Source: RGIG7378 sp964500525 (GTDB lineage Bacteria; Bacillota; Clostridia; RGIG7378). From it: a DNA stretch of 43,533 nucleotides. Below the pieces are notes generated by a model. The model had not been told where the DNA came from. It was given only the letters and a program-made list of their open reading frames with translations, and made no database searches. Position 1 is the first letter of the stretch; every line of letters starts with the position of its first letter. Shown one piece after another: positions 24,225-33,440 of the stretch. A program made the position numbers and the translations under genes. Location: positions 1 through 43,533 of the forward strand of contig CAZCOE010000063.1 of the NCBI GenBank assembly GCA_964500525.1. The letters run 5' to 3'.

Positions 24225-25089
24225 CGATTGATTTTCCCTTCCCTCTCGTATCAATACCGGACAGGACAGCTGCCACGATTTCCTCTGTTTTCTCCGGGCA
24301 CTGCAGACTGTCTCCAATTGCAAAACACTTTCCCGACATGGAAATCCTGGAGACTATCCGGGCCGCCCTGGAGTTTCCGCCGGTAAAAACCGTATATATT
24401 TGTATGCCATAGGTCATAGCCTGCTCCGCCTGCCACAGAGTGGCAGCGCCGTTGTCATCCACCACAATTCCCGGGGAGAACCATCTTCCCCGAATCCTCA
24501 CTCTATACCTGTGACGACCCAGCTCGTAGCAATATCCGGAGCCAACCCTGCGTCCCATGTTGCAGGCGTTAAAGCGATACCCGCCGTCCACAGCCTGTGC
24601 TGACCCGAGCCTGTAGCTGTATGTAGGTTCTCCATCGGCAAACAGTACTATGGCATGGTATTCGCCCTGTTCCGCAAACCCGGCCAGCATATTGGCGGCT
24701 GTATACAGGCCAATCTGGAGGTTCGTTCCCCCCGGGTCGTCCAATCCTACATATCTGCCATATCTGTCGATTTTTTCCAGATAATGTCGGAAATCCTGTA
24801 TTTCTCCACCTTCCCAAAAGCCTGTGGAATCAATGAGGTCTGAGCCAAAGACCACTATGGCAATGGATCCGTCTCTCTCTGACAGCACTCCTTCTCCAAT
24901 CTCTGAAGCAGTAGCCTTGACCACATCCATCTTGTTGTTTGGCATCCACACATTGTTTTCCATGGAGCCATACATACTGTTTGAGTTGTCCAGTACAAGG
25001 ACAATTCGTGACTTGGCCATGGGCACCTCGGGAATGGGAGACAACACTACATGTATATGCAGGCTTTCCCGGATTATTACATCTTGCAA
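24208..25089 (-). CDS. von Willebrand factor type A domain protein at the head of the spoIIA operon
   Basis: The 293-residue protein has a complete MIDAS metal site: DNSNS (34-38), the Thr in GGTNLQIGL, and the Asp in FADGEPT. There is no signal peptide or membrane helix, so it is probably cytoplasmic and may bind a partner protein through Mg. It overlaps spoIIAA by 17 bases and thus is likely co-expressed in early sporulation. Many spoIIA operons begin with dacF instead. The start is uncertain: the ATG at 25089 has no clear binding site, while the ATG at 25020 (MAKSRIVLVL) has GAGGTG upstream. Confidence 0.85.
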   Translation of the reverse strand: MQDVIIRESLHIHVVLSPIPEVPMAKSRIVLVLDNSNSMYGSMENNVWMPNNKMDVVKATASEIGEGVLSERDGSIAIVVFGSDLIDSTGFWEGGEIQDFRHYLEKIDRYGRYVGLDDPGGTNLQIGLYTAANMLAGFAEQGEYHAIVLFADGEPTYSYRLGSAQAVDGGYRFNACNMGRRVGSGYCYELGRHRYRVRIRGRWFSPGIVVDDNGAATLWQAEQAMTYGIQIYTVFTGGNSRAARIVSRISMSGKCFAIGDSLQCPEKTEEIVAAVLSGIDTRGKGKSIDEVGN

Positions 25090-25165
25090 AAGCTTTATTT
25101 GACATTTACATTTCCTTATGTAAACTTAAGTTATGTTGCAAATAACAATAAAAATGGAGGAATGT

Positions 25166-26560
25166 ATGAAATTTTTGCGAGGATTACTCAAGTTTCTTGC
25201 CGTCGTCCTGGCCATCATATTGTCTATTACCCTGATGGTTACGGAGATTTCCCTGATGGCACTGCAATCTGCCAGCTTCATCATGACCAAGGATGTTATT
25301 CAGGAACTGATTCAGTCTGTGGATATTTCTAAGCTTGTAGGCAAAGAGGACAATGGGGAGCAGGTTATCTATGTGCCCGAGACCCACCACCTGGATGCGC
25401 CGGGCAGCAAACCCACCGGCACCGGTGAAGAATCCACCGAAGATAGTCAGAAGAACGTTATCGAGAATATGGTTAACTCCTTTGTGGAGACCTTCGAGAA
25501 AATGCCTGAGGCTGAACAGCAGGAGATGCAGGCCTCTCTGGAGGAAATAGATATTAATGCCATCGTTGAAGGTCTGTCCGGGAAGCCTATTCCGGAGGGT
25601 GCCTCCGATGAGGAAGTGGAAGAGCTGATTTATGCTTCCGTAACCGGCCTGGATACAGTGCAGGAGTTGTTGGCAGAGGTTTCAGCCAACGCCGTGGACA
25701 AGCTGGTTAACGAAACCGATAAGGACGTTATTACCCCTGAAGCTCTCAACAGCCTGATCTCAAATGTTACGGCGGAGATTAAGGAAAAAACCGGTGTTAA
25801 ATTGCCTGAGAAATTTGTTTCCATGGCATCCGACGTAATCCAGGAGAATAGCGAAGTTCTTGCAGAGGACATTAACTCCATGATGGATGAGGAAGCAATC
25901 CAGAGCATGATTGGAGATTCTGCTGACTCTCAGCAAATCGCTGACATGATCAAGATGGCCAAGATGGTTCTGAGCGTCAGGACCCGTTTAATCCTGCTGG
26001 CAGCAGTTGTTCTGCTGGGCGTCCTTATCTTCCTGTTGTTCCTGAGGAGCAAGGCCGGACTTATCTGGGATGCAGTGGTAACCATTATCAGCTCCACCAT
26101 AATTCTGACCGTGGGAATTGGATTGAACATGGGTTCTGCCCTGTTGTCTATGGTTGACCAGGGTATGGAAGAGTCTATGAAGAATGTTCTGGACGGCGTT
26201 ATGCCGGTTCTGGGCAAACAGTTTATCAAGGCAGCTATTATTGGCTATGTGGTAGCCGTGCTGCTTATCGCTGTGTACGTTATAATCCGGGTTGTCAAGT
26301 CCAAGAAGGCTGCCAAGGCCGCACTGCTGGCTGCTGTGGCAGAGGCTGAGACAACTGCTCAGACTGAGGAGACCGTTGAAGCTGAGGATGCCGCTGAGCC
26401 CGAGGAATCCGTTGAGACTGACGAGGCCTTTGTGGCTGAGGAATCCGTTGAGACCGAGGAGACCGCTGAGCCCGAGGAAACTGCTGAGGCTGAGGAATCC
26501 GCTGAGACTGAGGAAACTGCTGAGACTGAGGAGGATTCCGATACTCCCCTAGAGGTTTAA
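25166..26560 (+). CDS. Membrane protein with acidic repeat tail
   Basis: The 464-residue protein has one N-terminal membrane helix (LLKFLAVVLAIILSITLMV), a large outer region of about 230 residues, and a cluster of three helices at about 275-385. A cytoplasmic tail of Glu/Thr/Ala repeats follows (units like EESVETEET and EETAEAEES), encoded by imperfect DNA repeats. I do not recognise a family. The start at MKFLRGLLK has GGAGG six bases upstream. The gene is divergent from the sporulation operon, with a TTGACA at 25099-25104 but no clean -10. The repeat tail may vary in length between strains. Confidence 0.75.
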   Translation: MKFLRGLLKFLAVVLAIILSITLMVTEISLMALQSASFIMTKDVIQELIQSVDISKLVGKEDNGEQVIYVPETHHLDAPGSKPTGTGEESTEDSQKNVIENMVNSFVETFEKMPEAEQQEMQASLEEIDINAIVEGLSGKPIPEGASDEEVEELIYASVTGLDTVQELLAEVSANAVDKLVNETDKDVITPEALNSLISNVTAEIKEKTGVKLPEKFVSMASDVIQENSEVLAEDINSMMDEEAIQSMIGDSADSQQIADMIKMAKMVLSVRTRLILLAAVVLLGVLIFLLFLRSKAGLIWDAVVTIISSTIILTVGIGLNMGSALLSMVDQGMEESMKNVLDGVMPVLGKQFIKAAIIGYVVAVLLIAVYVIIRVVKSKKAAKAALLAAVAEAETTAQTEETVEAEDAAEPEESVETDEAFVAEESVETEETAEPEETAEAEESAETEETAETEEDSDTPLEV

Positions 26561-26591
26561 TAGTCAAACCACAATTACATAGTATTTAATT

Positions 26592-26623
26592 AAAGCCTTC
26601 CTCATTTTGAGGGAGGCTTTTTA
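26592..26623 (+). terminator. Terminator of the acidic-tail membrane protein gene
   Basis: AAAGCCTTCCTCA pairs with TGAGGGAGGCTTT, with a T-run after it. Confidence 0.9.
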
Positions 26624-26805
26624 GTAAGTGCAATTTATGGCACATCAGAAGTCACGCCCTTATTATGCGGAAAGGGTGCCTGTCTCCAGACACCCTCTCC
26701 AAGGCCCGTATGAAAAAGAAAAGGAGTAATATCTATCTATTTATTCCCTGTTCCACGTTGGGAACGTTTTTTCGCCTGTCCCTGTTTAGCGCGGGCACTA
26801 ATACA
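26624..26805. other. Intergenic region, convergent genes
   Basis: No gene seen. It holds a hairpin near 26673-26696 (AGGGTG with CACCCT around TGTCT/AGACA) and GTTCC/GGAAC followed by TTTTTT near 26750-26772. Either may act in termination of the flanking convergent genes; neither is strong. Confidence 0.5.
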
Positions 26806-27522
26806 CTAGTGGGCAGCTGTCAACACTCCTGCAACCATTCCTATACATACGTAAGGTGTCATTGCATATTCAGCAATTGTTGCCCTGGGCGCATTCCTTA
26901 TTGTCTGAATCATGCTATCTGCATCTAAGGCAGTAGGAATGCCGACTATACATCTGTGCCCACAGGTTATGTAATAGCCCTTGTATTTCAAATAGCCTAC
27001 CCAACGGTATTCTGTCTCGTTGTTATACTCAAAACTGCTTTCTCCGGTTGCATACAAATCCAGATTCCTTCCCAGACTTTCAGGTTCCCGGGTCAGATAT
27101 TCGCCATGTTTCATCAACAAGTCCTGGGGAGCAGAGGGCAAATAAACGGTACATGTACTGTAGCATCCTTCTCCATATCTCCAATAAGCGGTTACGGTTC
27201 CTTCGTCTGTATAATAATTCACATTGTCCGGCAGCCTGTCACTAAGCATGATAAATTCTGTATTCTCCAACACATCCATTAATTCTAAAATGTACTGTCT
27301 TCTTTCTTCATCAGTTGTGTAGCAATATTCAGGATAGCCAATCATATACTCCACCTGTTTCACCAAATCATCTGCATCTCTATCTAATGCTAAAAAATCG
27401 GAAATCCCATTTTCTGGGAAAGCCAATACATAAGGCAGCGACAGTGTCTGGGGCTCCTCGCACCCACCGAGGACACAGACTATAGCAAGAAACATGGCAA
27501 TACATAAAATATATTTTCTCAT
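26806..27522 (-). CDS. Lipoprotein of unknown function
   Basis: The 238-residue protein has a lipoprotein signal peptide with lipobox VLGGC, the lipidated Cys at residue 21. The mature part has several Cys and aromatic residues and a hydrophobic C-terminal stretch (YVCIGMVAGVLTA). I recognise no family. The start MRKYILCIAM has GGAGG upstream. Its DNA is more AT-rich than neighbouring genes, which may mark recent arrival. A hairpin lies 33 bases before the start. Confidence 0.75.
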   Translation of the reverse strand: MRKYILCIAMFLAIVCVLGGCEEPQTLSLPYVLAFPENGISDFLALDRDADDLVKQVEYMIGYPEYCYTTDEERRQYILELMDVLENTEFIMLSDRLPDNVNYYTDEGTVTAYWRYGEGCYSTCTVYLPSAPQDLLMKHGEYLTREPESLGRNLDLYATGESSFEYNNETEYRWVGYLKYKGYYITCGHRCIVGIPTALDADSMIQTIRNAPRATIAEYAMTPYVCIGMVAGVLTAAH

Positions 27523-27544
27523 AGCGTCCTCCATTTCTCACTAA

Positions 27545-27589
27545 AAACCACAAAGAGCGCCCTGCCTCCATAATAGAGGACATGCGCTC
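27545..27589 (-). terminator. Hairpin with T-run upstream of the lipoprotein gene
   Basis: On the minus strand GAGCGC and GCGCTC close a stem that also holds CCTC/GGAGG; TTTGTGGTTTTTAG follows. It may end read-through from tRNA-Pro or attenuate the lipoprotein gene. Confidence 0.5.
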
Positions 27590-27748
27590 TCAAACTTCTC
27601 CAAATGTTGCACCGGTTAGTCTCATGAGGCCATCCACCATATGAATCAGGTCTCTGAATCAGTGTTCTATATCTAATATATACCATACATACGATGCTGA
27701 CACAACACTATCTAGGCTGAGAACCTCTCTTCTCCGGGCCAAAGGCAT

Positions 27749-27786
27749 AAAAAAATCGACAAGTCTCAATGGAAACCTGTCGATTT
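27749..27786 (-). terminator. Terminator of tRNA-Pro
   Basis: AAATCGACA (27753-27761) pairs with TGTCGATTT (27778-27786), with seven T on the minus strand. It begins where the tRNA CCA ends. Confidence 0.85.
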
Positions 27787-27864
27787 GGTCGGAGTGACAA
27801 GACTTGAACTTGCGACCTCTTGCACCCCAAGCAAGCACTCTCAGCCAAACTGAGCTACACCCCG
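27786..27864 (-). tRNA. tRNA-Pro (anticodon GGG), CCA encoded
   Basis: The minus strand folds into a cloverleaf: acceptor CGGGGTG with CACTCCG, D arm GCTC/GAGT, anticodon arm CTTGC-TTGGGGT-GCAAG giving anticodon GGG, T arm GCAAG-TTCAAGT-CTTGT, discriminator A and CCA. Confidence 0.95.
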
Positions 27865-27907
27865 ACTCTTGGGATCGCGCACGGGTATTTCCCAAAGCGC
27901 AAGCCGC

Positions 27908-27936
27908 ATTATACCATGAACTTTTTTATAGTGCAA
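27908..27936 (-). promoter_or_regulatory. Sigma-A promoter of tRNA-Pro
   Basis: TTGCAC, a 17-base spacer and a perfect TATAAT on the minus strand, about 45 bases before the tRNA. Confidence 0.85.
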
Positions 27937-27987
27937 TAGTCTGCAAAAATTGTCTTTTTGCTCTCCGGCACTAAATGTGTATTTCTG

Positions 27988-28758
27988 TTATCCTCTCTCC
28001 CTGTCCTCAACAATCAGCTTCTTGATGGCCTCTATGGCCACACGGATGGCTCGGCTGGTGTCGTGGGCCTCATTGCAGTCCAACCCTGCCAGAATCCGCT
28101 CCTGATTCCACACTGTGTGGAAGCATGCACCTGCTCTTAATTTGCGTGCTGCAGCTACAGTAAACAATGCAGATGACTCCATCTCACTGGCCAGCACGTT
28201 CAGTCTCTTCCAGGCCTCCCATTTTGCCTGCAATTCCCCGCTGACAGGCATAGTCTCAGGGCTGTGCTGCCCGTAAAAGGAATCCTTGCTCTGGACAACT
28301 CCCACATGGTGAATATATCCCATTTCCCGGGCTGCATTTACCAGGGCCGTTGTAACAGTAAAGTCAGCTACCGCAGGGAATTCCACCGGTGCATATTCTC
28401 TGGATGTGCCATCGCATCTGGCGGCTCCCGTTGCTATAACCACGTGGTCTGTCTCCACCTCCAGTGCTATGCCTCCGCAAGTGCCCACCCGGATAAAGGT
28501 GTCCGCTCCTATTTTGGCCAATTCCTCCATAGCGATTGCTGCAGAGGGGGCACCGATTCCGGTTGAAACCACCGATACCTTCTCTCCCAACAGGGTCCCG
28601 GTGTAGGTGGTATACTCCCGGTTGGAATTGATAAATGCCGGATTGTCAAAATACTCTGCGATCTTTGCACACCTGCCTGGGTCTCCGGGCAGCAGACAAT
28701 ATCGGCCCACATCTCCCTGTTTCAACTGAATATGGTATTGCAGTTCATGCTCTATCAT
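27988..28758 (-). CDS. udp: Uridine phosphorylase (nucleoside phosphorylase family)
   Basis: It cleaves uridine with phosphate to uracil and ribose-1-phosphate for pyrimidine salvage in the cytoplasm. The 256-residue protein has the phosphate-binding LLPGDPGRC, STGIGAPSAAIAMEEL, RVGTCGGI, the uridine-phosphorylase-like YAPVEFPAVADFTVTTALV, and EMESSALFTV, which binds the ribose. A purine nucleoside phosphorylase is less likely given the FPAVADF segment. It overlaps the preceding membrane-protein gene by four bases (ATGA). Confidence 0.93.
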   Translation of the reverse strand: MIEHELQYHIQLKQGDVGRYCLLPGDPGRCAKIAEYFDNPAFINSNREYTTYTGTLLGEKVSVVSTGIGAPSAAIAMEELAKIGADTFIRVGTCGGIALEVETDHVVIATGAARCDGTSREYAPVEFPAVADFTVTTALVNAAREMGYIHHVGVVQSKDSFYGQHSPETMPVSGELQAKWEAWKRLNVLASEMESSALFTVAAARKLRAGACFHTVWNQERILAGLDCNEAHDTSRAIRVAIEAIKKLIVEDRERG

Positions 28759-29396
28759 TGTTCTGCCTCACTGTATTCCAGGCTGCCGGGCAATAGAAAC
28801 CACCTGCCGTCTATGCGCACAGTAATTGCGGTGCCCTCCAGTACCTGATTTTTAGTAATCGTGTCTTTGCCGCTGATTCGCACAGAATAGCTGATTATGC
28901 AGGCCCTGTCCCCCTGGAGCTGATACTCCTGCAGCTGCCGATTGATGTCGGCCAATTTATCCTCGCCGCATTTCTCCTGGGCAGTTTTCTTGTACAGGAC
29001 AGTTAGCATGCTGCCAAAGTCTTTACGCAGTGCAGAATACTCTCCCAAAACCTGGGCGACGGTGGCGGAAGGTATAACCTCAGGCACATTCTTCTCTCCC
29101 TTGGCAATTTTGCTTTCTCTCTCCTCCAGGGCCCGGAGATAATCGTCTCCTCCGATTACATATTTCATAAGGTTGTCTGTCTCTCCCGAAGCCAGAGAGT
29201 AGAAGAACTCAGAAACCGGCTTGTCCGGCGTCCTCCTGAAAACCCAGTCTGCGCCTCCAAATCCCCATATGACCACGGCCAGCAATACCAATACCGCAAT
29301 AACGTCCAGGAGAATCTTTCTTACCCTGCCTGCCTTCTCCTTGCGGATCTCAGCCTGATTCATCTTCTCCAATCTGCGTTCTATGCTGTCATTCAT
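28755..29396 (-). CDS. Single-pass membrane protein of unknown function
   Basis: A 213-residue protein with a charged N-terminus that is likely coiled coil (RRLEKMNQAEIRKEK), a membrane helix at about 30-48 (LLDVIAVLVLLAVVIWGF) and an outer domain of about 160 residues. I cannot name a family. It overlaps udp by four bases and the upstream gene by eight, so all three are one tightly coupled operon. Confidence 0.7.
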   Translation of the reverse strand: MNDSIERRLEKMNQAEIRKEKAGRVRKILLDVIAVLVLLAVVIWGFGGADWVFRRTPDKPVSEFFYSLASGETDNLMKYVIGGDDYLRALEERESKIAKGEKNVPEVIPSATVAQVLGEYSALRKDFGSMLTVLYKKTAQEKCGEDKLADINRQLQEYQLQGDRACIISYSVRISGKDTITKNQVLEGTAITVRIDGRWFLLPGSLEYSEAEQ

Positions 29397-30627
29397 TGAA
29401 TTTGTCTCCCTTCACGGACAGTCTGCCGGTTTTGTCATGCCACTTGGGATCCAGATCCCCCCTGGTTCTATGCTGTTCCTTCCATTCCAGGAACTCAGGG
29501 CTCTGGCGGTATTTCTTGGAACATCTGTCATTAATATCATTGAGGAATGCCTGGTACTGCTCTCTGATTTCTGTCTGGGCCACATATTCCTCCTTGGAAA
29601 TGCCGGCCAGGTCGGTAACCAGTTGTCTCTCGTACTCCACAACTCCCCGCCTGAAGCATTCCTTAAGGTAGTCATAGTAGCAAACCGGTGCGCCGTCGTC
29701 GCTGCCGTATCTTGCCTCGAAACGTCTCTGACCTACGTAAACTCTGTCTCTGACCCGCTTCTTGAGCTTTTCGAATTCTGTGGTACGGATCTCCTGACCC
29801 TTGACCACATTGAAGTCTCTGCAGGACATACCCAGCTCCGGATTAAATGTATCGCAATAGTATGCGTAGCGCTTTCCCTGGGAAATAAAGGGACGTCCGC
29901 AGTTTTTGCAGAATGTGAACTTGACTCCGTTTTTCAGGATGCTGTAGTACATTGCCAGCACCAGGTACTCCGGAGTGGTAATTGAATAGATATCCCAATC
30001 CCTCAGGTTGTCAAAGTACCTTCCCTCGGCGCAGCGCTTGAACACCTGGTCAATAAGACAGAATCTGCCAATCTCGTCCGTCTCATACCTCTTGAAGAAA
30101 GTGTACATATCCTCCACGTTGTCGTTGCAGAAGGCCTTGTATATGCCATACATGAGGTTGTTCATGTTATCCTCGCCAAAGCTGTCTCTCCTCAGCGTGG
30201 AATGGGTTGCCCCTCCGGACAGATCCTCGCAGAACCGGTCATAGTTGACTATCATCTTGGCCTCAGCCTGGTTCTCAAAGAGATCCCAGGGCACGTCCAC
30301 GGTCTGAATGTTTATATTGAACTTGTAATCGCACAGCCGGCGGAAGAAGTCGGCATCGAAGTCGTTATTCTCCCCATGTCCCAATCGCTTTTCCTCAATG
30401 CTGTGGATATAGGACAGGATGACAGGGTATCTCTTCCCCGCAGCCTTTTTGCACATGTGGATATATGGGTTGTTATCCGGGTTCTGCAAAATTGCCAGCA
30501 ATACGTTCCCAATGTATTTATCCTCCGGGCCTATCTGCTCATACATAACGCTGCTGCCGGGCTGGGCCTTGTCCGTCTTGACCAAAAGCATCTCCATCTT
30601 GGTTTTGCGATTACAACAATAGTACAT
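29389..30627 (-). CDS. DUF6076-like protein with a zinc-binding Cys cluster
   Basis: The 412-residue protein has a Cys-rich site: FCKNCGRPFISQGKRYAYYC and a later Cys in GMSCRDF, probably a structural zinc site. No signal peptide or membrane helix. It resembles clostridial proteins labelled DUF6076, a match from memory that I hold with moderate confidence. The ATG has GAGGAGG upstream. It is first in the operon with a membrane protein and uridine phosphorylase. The hairpin-repeat segment lies just upstream. Confidence 0.65.
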   Translation of the reverse strand: MYYCCNRKTKMEMLLVKTDKAQPGSSVMYEQIGPEDKYIGNVLLAILQNPDNNPYIHMCKKAAGKRYPVILSYIHSIEEKRLGHGENNDFDADFFRRLCDYKFNINIQTVDVPWDLFENQAEAKMIVNYDRFCEDLSGGATHSTLRRDSFGEDNMNNLMYGIYKAFCNDNVEDMYTFFKRYETDEIGRFCLIDQVFKRCAEGRYFDNLRDWDIYSITTPEYLVLAMYYSILKNGVKFTFCKNCGRPFISQGKRYAYYCDTFNPELGMSCRDFNVVKGQEIRTTEFEKLKKRVRDRVYVGQRRFEARYGSDDGAPVCYYDYLKECFRRGVVEYERQLVTDLAGISKEEYVAQTEIREQYQAFLNDINDRCSKKYRQSPEFLEWKEQHRTRGDLDPKWHDKTGRLSVKGDKFNE

Positions 30628-30704
30628 AATGCCTCCTCAAGTATGTCGTCTTATATGTAATTTTAGTCTTATCTCCTGTTTTGTCAAGATTCCTGGTACT
30701 TTGA

Positions 30705-30838
<134 letters not shown>

Positions 30839-30871
30839 CTCTGTCTAGTTTACTAATCTGTATCAATTGTA

Positions 30872-32053
30872 TCAGAGTTTGCCGCCGCAATTGGGGCAGA
30901 ATGCTGTCCCCGGCTGCACCGGCTTGCCGCATGTGGGGCAGAATCCTCCGCCGCCATTTTGAGGCATTGCCTGGCCGCAGGCAGGGCAGAAATTGCCGCT
31001 GCTGACCTTGCCGCACTTGGGGCAGGTCTTCTGCCCACCGGCTGCTGTGCGCTGCTGTGCGCCCATGGAATACAGATCGGATGCGCTTACGCCTCCCGCC
31101 TGGGCTGCCATATTCATGCCCATAAAGCCCATCGCTGCGCCGTTTTCATTCCTGGCGGCTGCCATCATGGCATCGGACTGGGCGCCCACCATAGTAGCTG
31201 CAGCCATGGTAGGATCCTTGAATGCGGCACTCCGCTGCATCTGCTTGATCATGTTCTCGTCCTCCTCAGAGGCGGTAACAGAGCTGACGCCAAAGGATGC
31301 AACCTGAATGCCTCTGGTATCGGACCACTTGTCGGACAGGATAGTATTCAGAGCCTCACTAATCTCCATGGTATGTGCAGGCAGTGCACTGTACCGGATG
31401 CCCTGCTCGGAAATCTTGGCCATAGCAGGCTGCAATGCAGTCATGAGCTCTGTCCTGAGCTGGCTGTCCAGGTTGTCTCTTGTATATACTCCGGACACGT
31501 TTCCGCACACATTCTTATAGAACATGATAGGGTTGCAGATTCTGTAGGAGTATTCGCCGTGAATCCGGATGGAAATGTCCACGTCCAGACCCACGTTCCT
31601 GTCAACCACTCTGAAGGGAATGGGACTGGGTGTGCCGTATTTGTTACCGGGAATCTCCTTGGTATTGATAAAGTATACTCTCTGGTCCTTAGCAGGCTGT
31701 CCGCCAAAGCCAAAGCGCTTGATGCCGTTGTCAATAAGGTCCTTGGGCATTGCTCCGTAGAATATGGAGGGCTCTGAGGATGCATTAAACACGTACTCCC
31801 CGGGTTCTGCTGAAAAATCAACAATCTTCCCCTGGTCCACGATAATCATGCACTGACCGTCATTTACCGCAATTACGGATCCGTTGGAGATTATATTGTC
31901 CTCTCCCTTGGTGTTGGAGCTTCTGCCCCGAACCTGCTTGGCTCCCTTGGATACCAAAACCTGTGCGGGCATACTCTCGCAATAGAAATATTCCTTCCAC
32001 TGGTCGGCCAAAATGCCATTGATAGACCCCAGTGCAGCCTTAATAAGTCCCAT
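30872..32053 (-). CDS. SPFH-domain protein with C-terminal zinc ribbons (YdjI-like)
   Basis: The 393-residue protein matches the 'virion core protein'/YdjI group: an N-terminal SPFH domain beginning MGLIKAALGSINGILADQWK, a middle helical part and an Ala/Met-rich region. A C-terminal tail follows with four Cys pairs: CPKCG, CPACG, CPTCG and CPNCG. In Bacillus subtilis the related YdjI acts with membrane-stress proteins of the PspA type. No PspA homologue is seen here. The ATG has AGGAGG upstream. It appears to be transcribed with the metallophosphatase upstream, 47 bases apart. Confidence 0.88.
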   Translation of the reverse strand: MGLIKAALGSINGILADQWKEYFYCESMPAQVLVSKGAKQVRGRSSNTKGEDNIISNGSVIAVNDGQCMIIVDQGKIVDFSAEPGEYVFNASSEPSIFYGAMPKDLIDNGIKRFGFGGQPAKDQRVYFINTKEIPGNKYGTPSPIPFRVVDRNVGLDVDISIRIHGEYSYRICNPIMFYKNVCGNVSGVYTRDNLDSQLRTELMTALQPAMAKISEQGIRYSALPAHTMEISEALNTILSDKWSDTRGIQVASFGVSSVTASEEDENMIKQMQRSAAFKDPTMAAATMVGAQSDAMMAAARNENGAAMGFMGMNMAAQAGGVSASDLYSMGAQQRTAAGGQKTCPKCGKVSSGNFCPACGQAMPQNGGGGFCPTCGKPVQPGTAFCPNCGGKL

Positions 32054-32100
32054 AATTCATCCTCCTGATAGTTATATCTGCATATATTTTACCAAACACT

Positions 32101-33294
32101 CTATGTGGCTTCAATGGATTTGTTTCGGTTTCGGGCAGGAATCCTGACATTGTGGCGGACATTGCCCTCTCCATCAAATGTGGCAAACTCCAATCCCCTG
32201 TCATTTACCTTGAGATAGCAGGCGCCTGTAGTGGCCCGATTTTCATCCAGCACGTCCAACCATTCCACCCGATCATTTCCACTGAATACCGATGGGTAGT
32301 AGGAGGTGGCAATCATGGGAACGGATACATAGACAGTGCCTTGACCCGGTTCCACAGGGGCATTGCCATACAGGGGCTTGCTGCATACATAGCAATGGTA
32401 ATCTCCCGAAATGGCCAAATCTACGCCGAATTCGTCGAACAGTTCTCTCCAGCGATGGTATCCTCCCCATCCTATAGAACCGCCTTCGTCTGCCACAAAA
32501 TGGGGGTAGTGCTGCAAAACCACAATATAGTCATATTTGCCCTCATTGGCCTCAAATACTCCTCGCAGCCATTTCTCCTGATTTGCCAAGTCCCTTTGGG
32601 TTGCGGTGGCCGAGGTGCACTCCTCCATAACAGGGTCCAGAACCGGGAACAGAATCCTGTTGGTTATGAAGTAATAGCTGGTTCTCACCTCAGGAGCTCC
32701 ATTTTCCGGCGTGTTGCAAATGGCCAGGAAACGGCTGTTATCCCGCCTTACCTTATCCGTCAAATAGTAATCATGATTGCCTGCCACAGGGGCCATGGTG
32801 TACCCGGAGGCGATGCGTGGATGTGCAAAGAGCTCCCATTGCCGGTAGTATGCACCTCTCTGAACCACATCTCCGCAGAATATGACAAAGTCCGGTTCTC
32901 CCACCAGATTATGGAGTTTGTCCAGCAAATCGTCACATATGCCCACCTTGGACTCCTCCTCAGGCATCATATGAACATCGCTGAATATGCCGATTACTCC
33001 GGGGCTCAGGGTTTCCCTGCCGGTGCGGAAGCGCCTCTCCTCTGTGGTAAAGTTCTCTGCGGTAACTGTATAGGTATATTCACTGTCAGGGGTCAGGCCT
33101 GTCAATGCATGTTCGAACTTGTAATATGGGCCATGATCCGGATAGTCAATATCTGTCAATTTCCCCTGTACCCATTGGCTGGGCAGCCCCGACACCTGCA
33201 GCAGACACCGCTCCACATCGCTGTGCCAACAAAGCCTGATTTCCCGGGTCATATCCTGTCCCGGATTCGCAAATAACATTCTGACCTTATCCAT
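32101..33294 (-). CDS. Cytoplasmic calcineurin-like metallophosphatase
   Basis: A 397-residue protein with an N-terminal fibronectin-like domain and a catalytic domain with all ligand motifs: FSDVHMM, CGDVVQRG, AGNHDYY, the His in LQHYPHF, and SGDYHCY. It lacks a signal peptide or anchor, unlike the 524-residue relative at 8723-10297, so it should act inside the cell. The substrate is unknown. The ATG has AGGAG upstream. It probably shares a transcript with the SPFH gene. Confidence 0.88.
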   Translation of the reverse strand: MDKVRMLFANPGQDMTREIRLCWHSDVERCLLQVSGLPSQWVQGKLTDIDYPDHGPYYKFEHALTGLTPDSEYTYTVTAENFTTEERRFRTGRETLSPGVIGIFSDVHMMPEEESKVGICDDLLDKLHNLVGEPDFVIFCGDVVQRGAYYRQWELFAHPRIASGYTMAPVAGNHDYYLTDKVRRDNSRFLAICNTPENGAPEVRTSYYFITNRILFPVLDPVMEECTSATATQRDLANQEKWLRGVFEANEGKYDYIVVLQHYPHFVADEGGSIGWGGYHRWRELFDEFGVDLAISGDYHCYVCSKPLYGNAPVEPGQGTVYVSVPMIATSYYPSVFSGNDRVEWLDVLDENRATTGACYLKVNDRGLEFATFDGEGNVRHNVRIPARNRNKSIEAT

Positions 33295-33377
33295 ACCAAT
33301 CTCCTATTCTGCTTTGACAGTTTCAAAGTACCGCAACCTGGAGAAAATGTCAATTTGCTGGACGGGTCAAAGCGTTG

Positions 33378-33405
33378 TTGACTCCCCTTTCGTTTATATT
33401 ATAAT
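33378..33405 (+). promoter_or_regulatory. Sigma-A promoter of the DUF1836 gene
   Basis: TTGACT, a 16-base spacer and TATAAT, 35 bases before the start codon. Confidence 0.75.
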
Positions 33406-33440
33406 GGAATTGACTGTTTGATTTATACATGGGAGGGCAT

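Noticed and set aside
25090..25165. Sigma-H promoter for the vWA-spoIIA operon
   Set aside because: An AGGAAAT is present on the minus strand, but no GAAT at the right distance was found.
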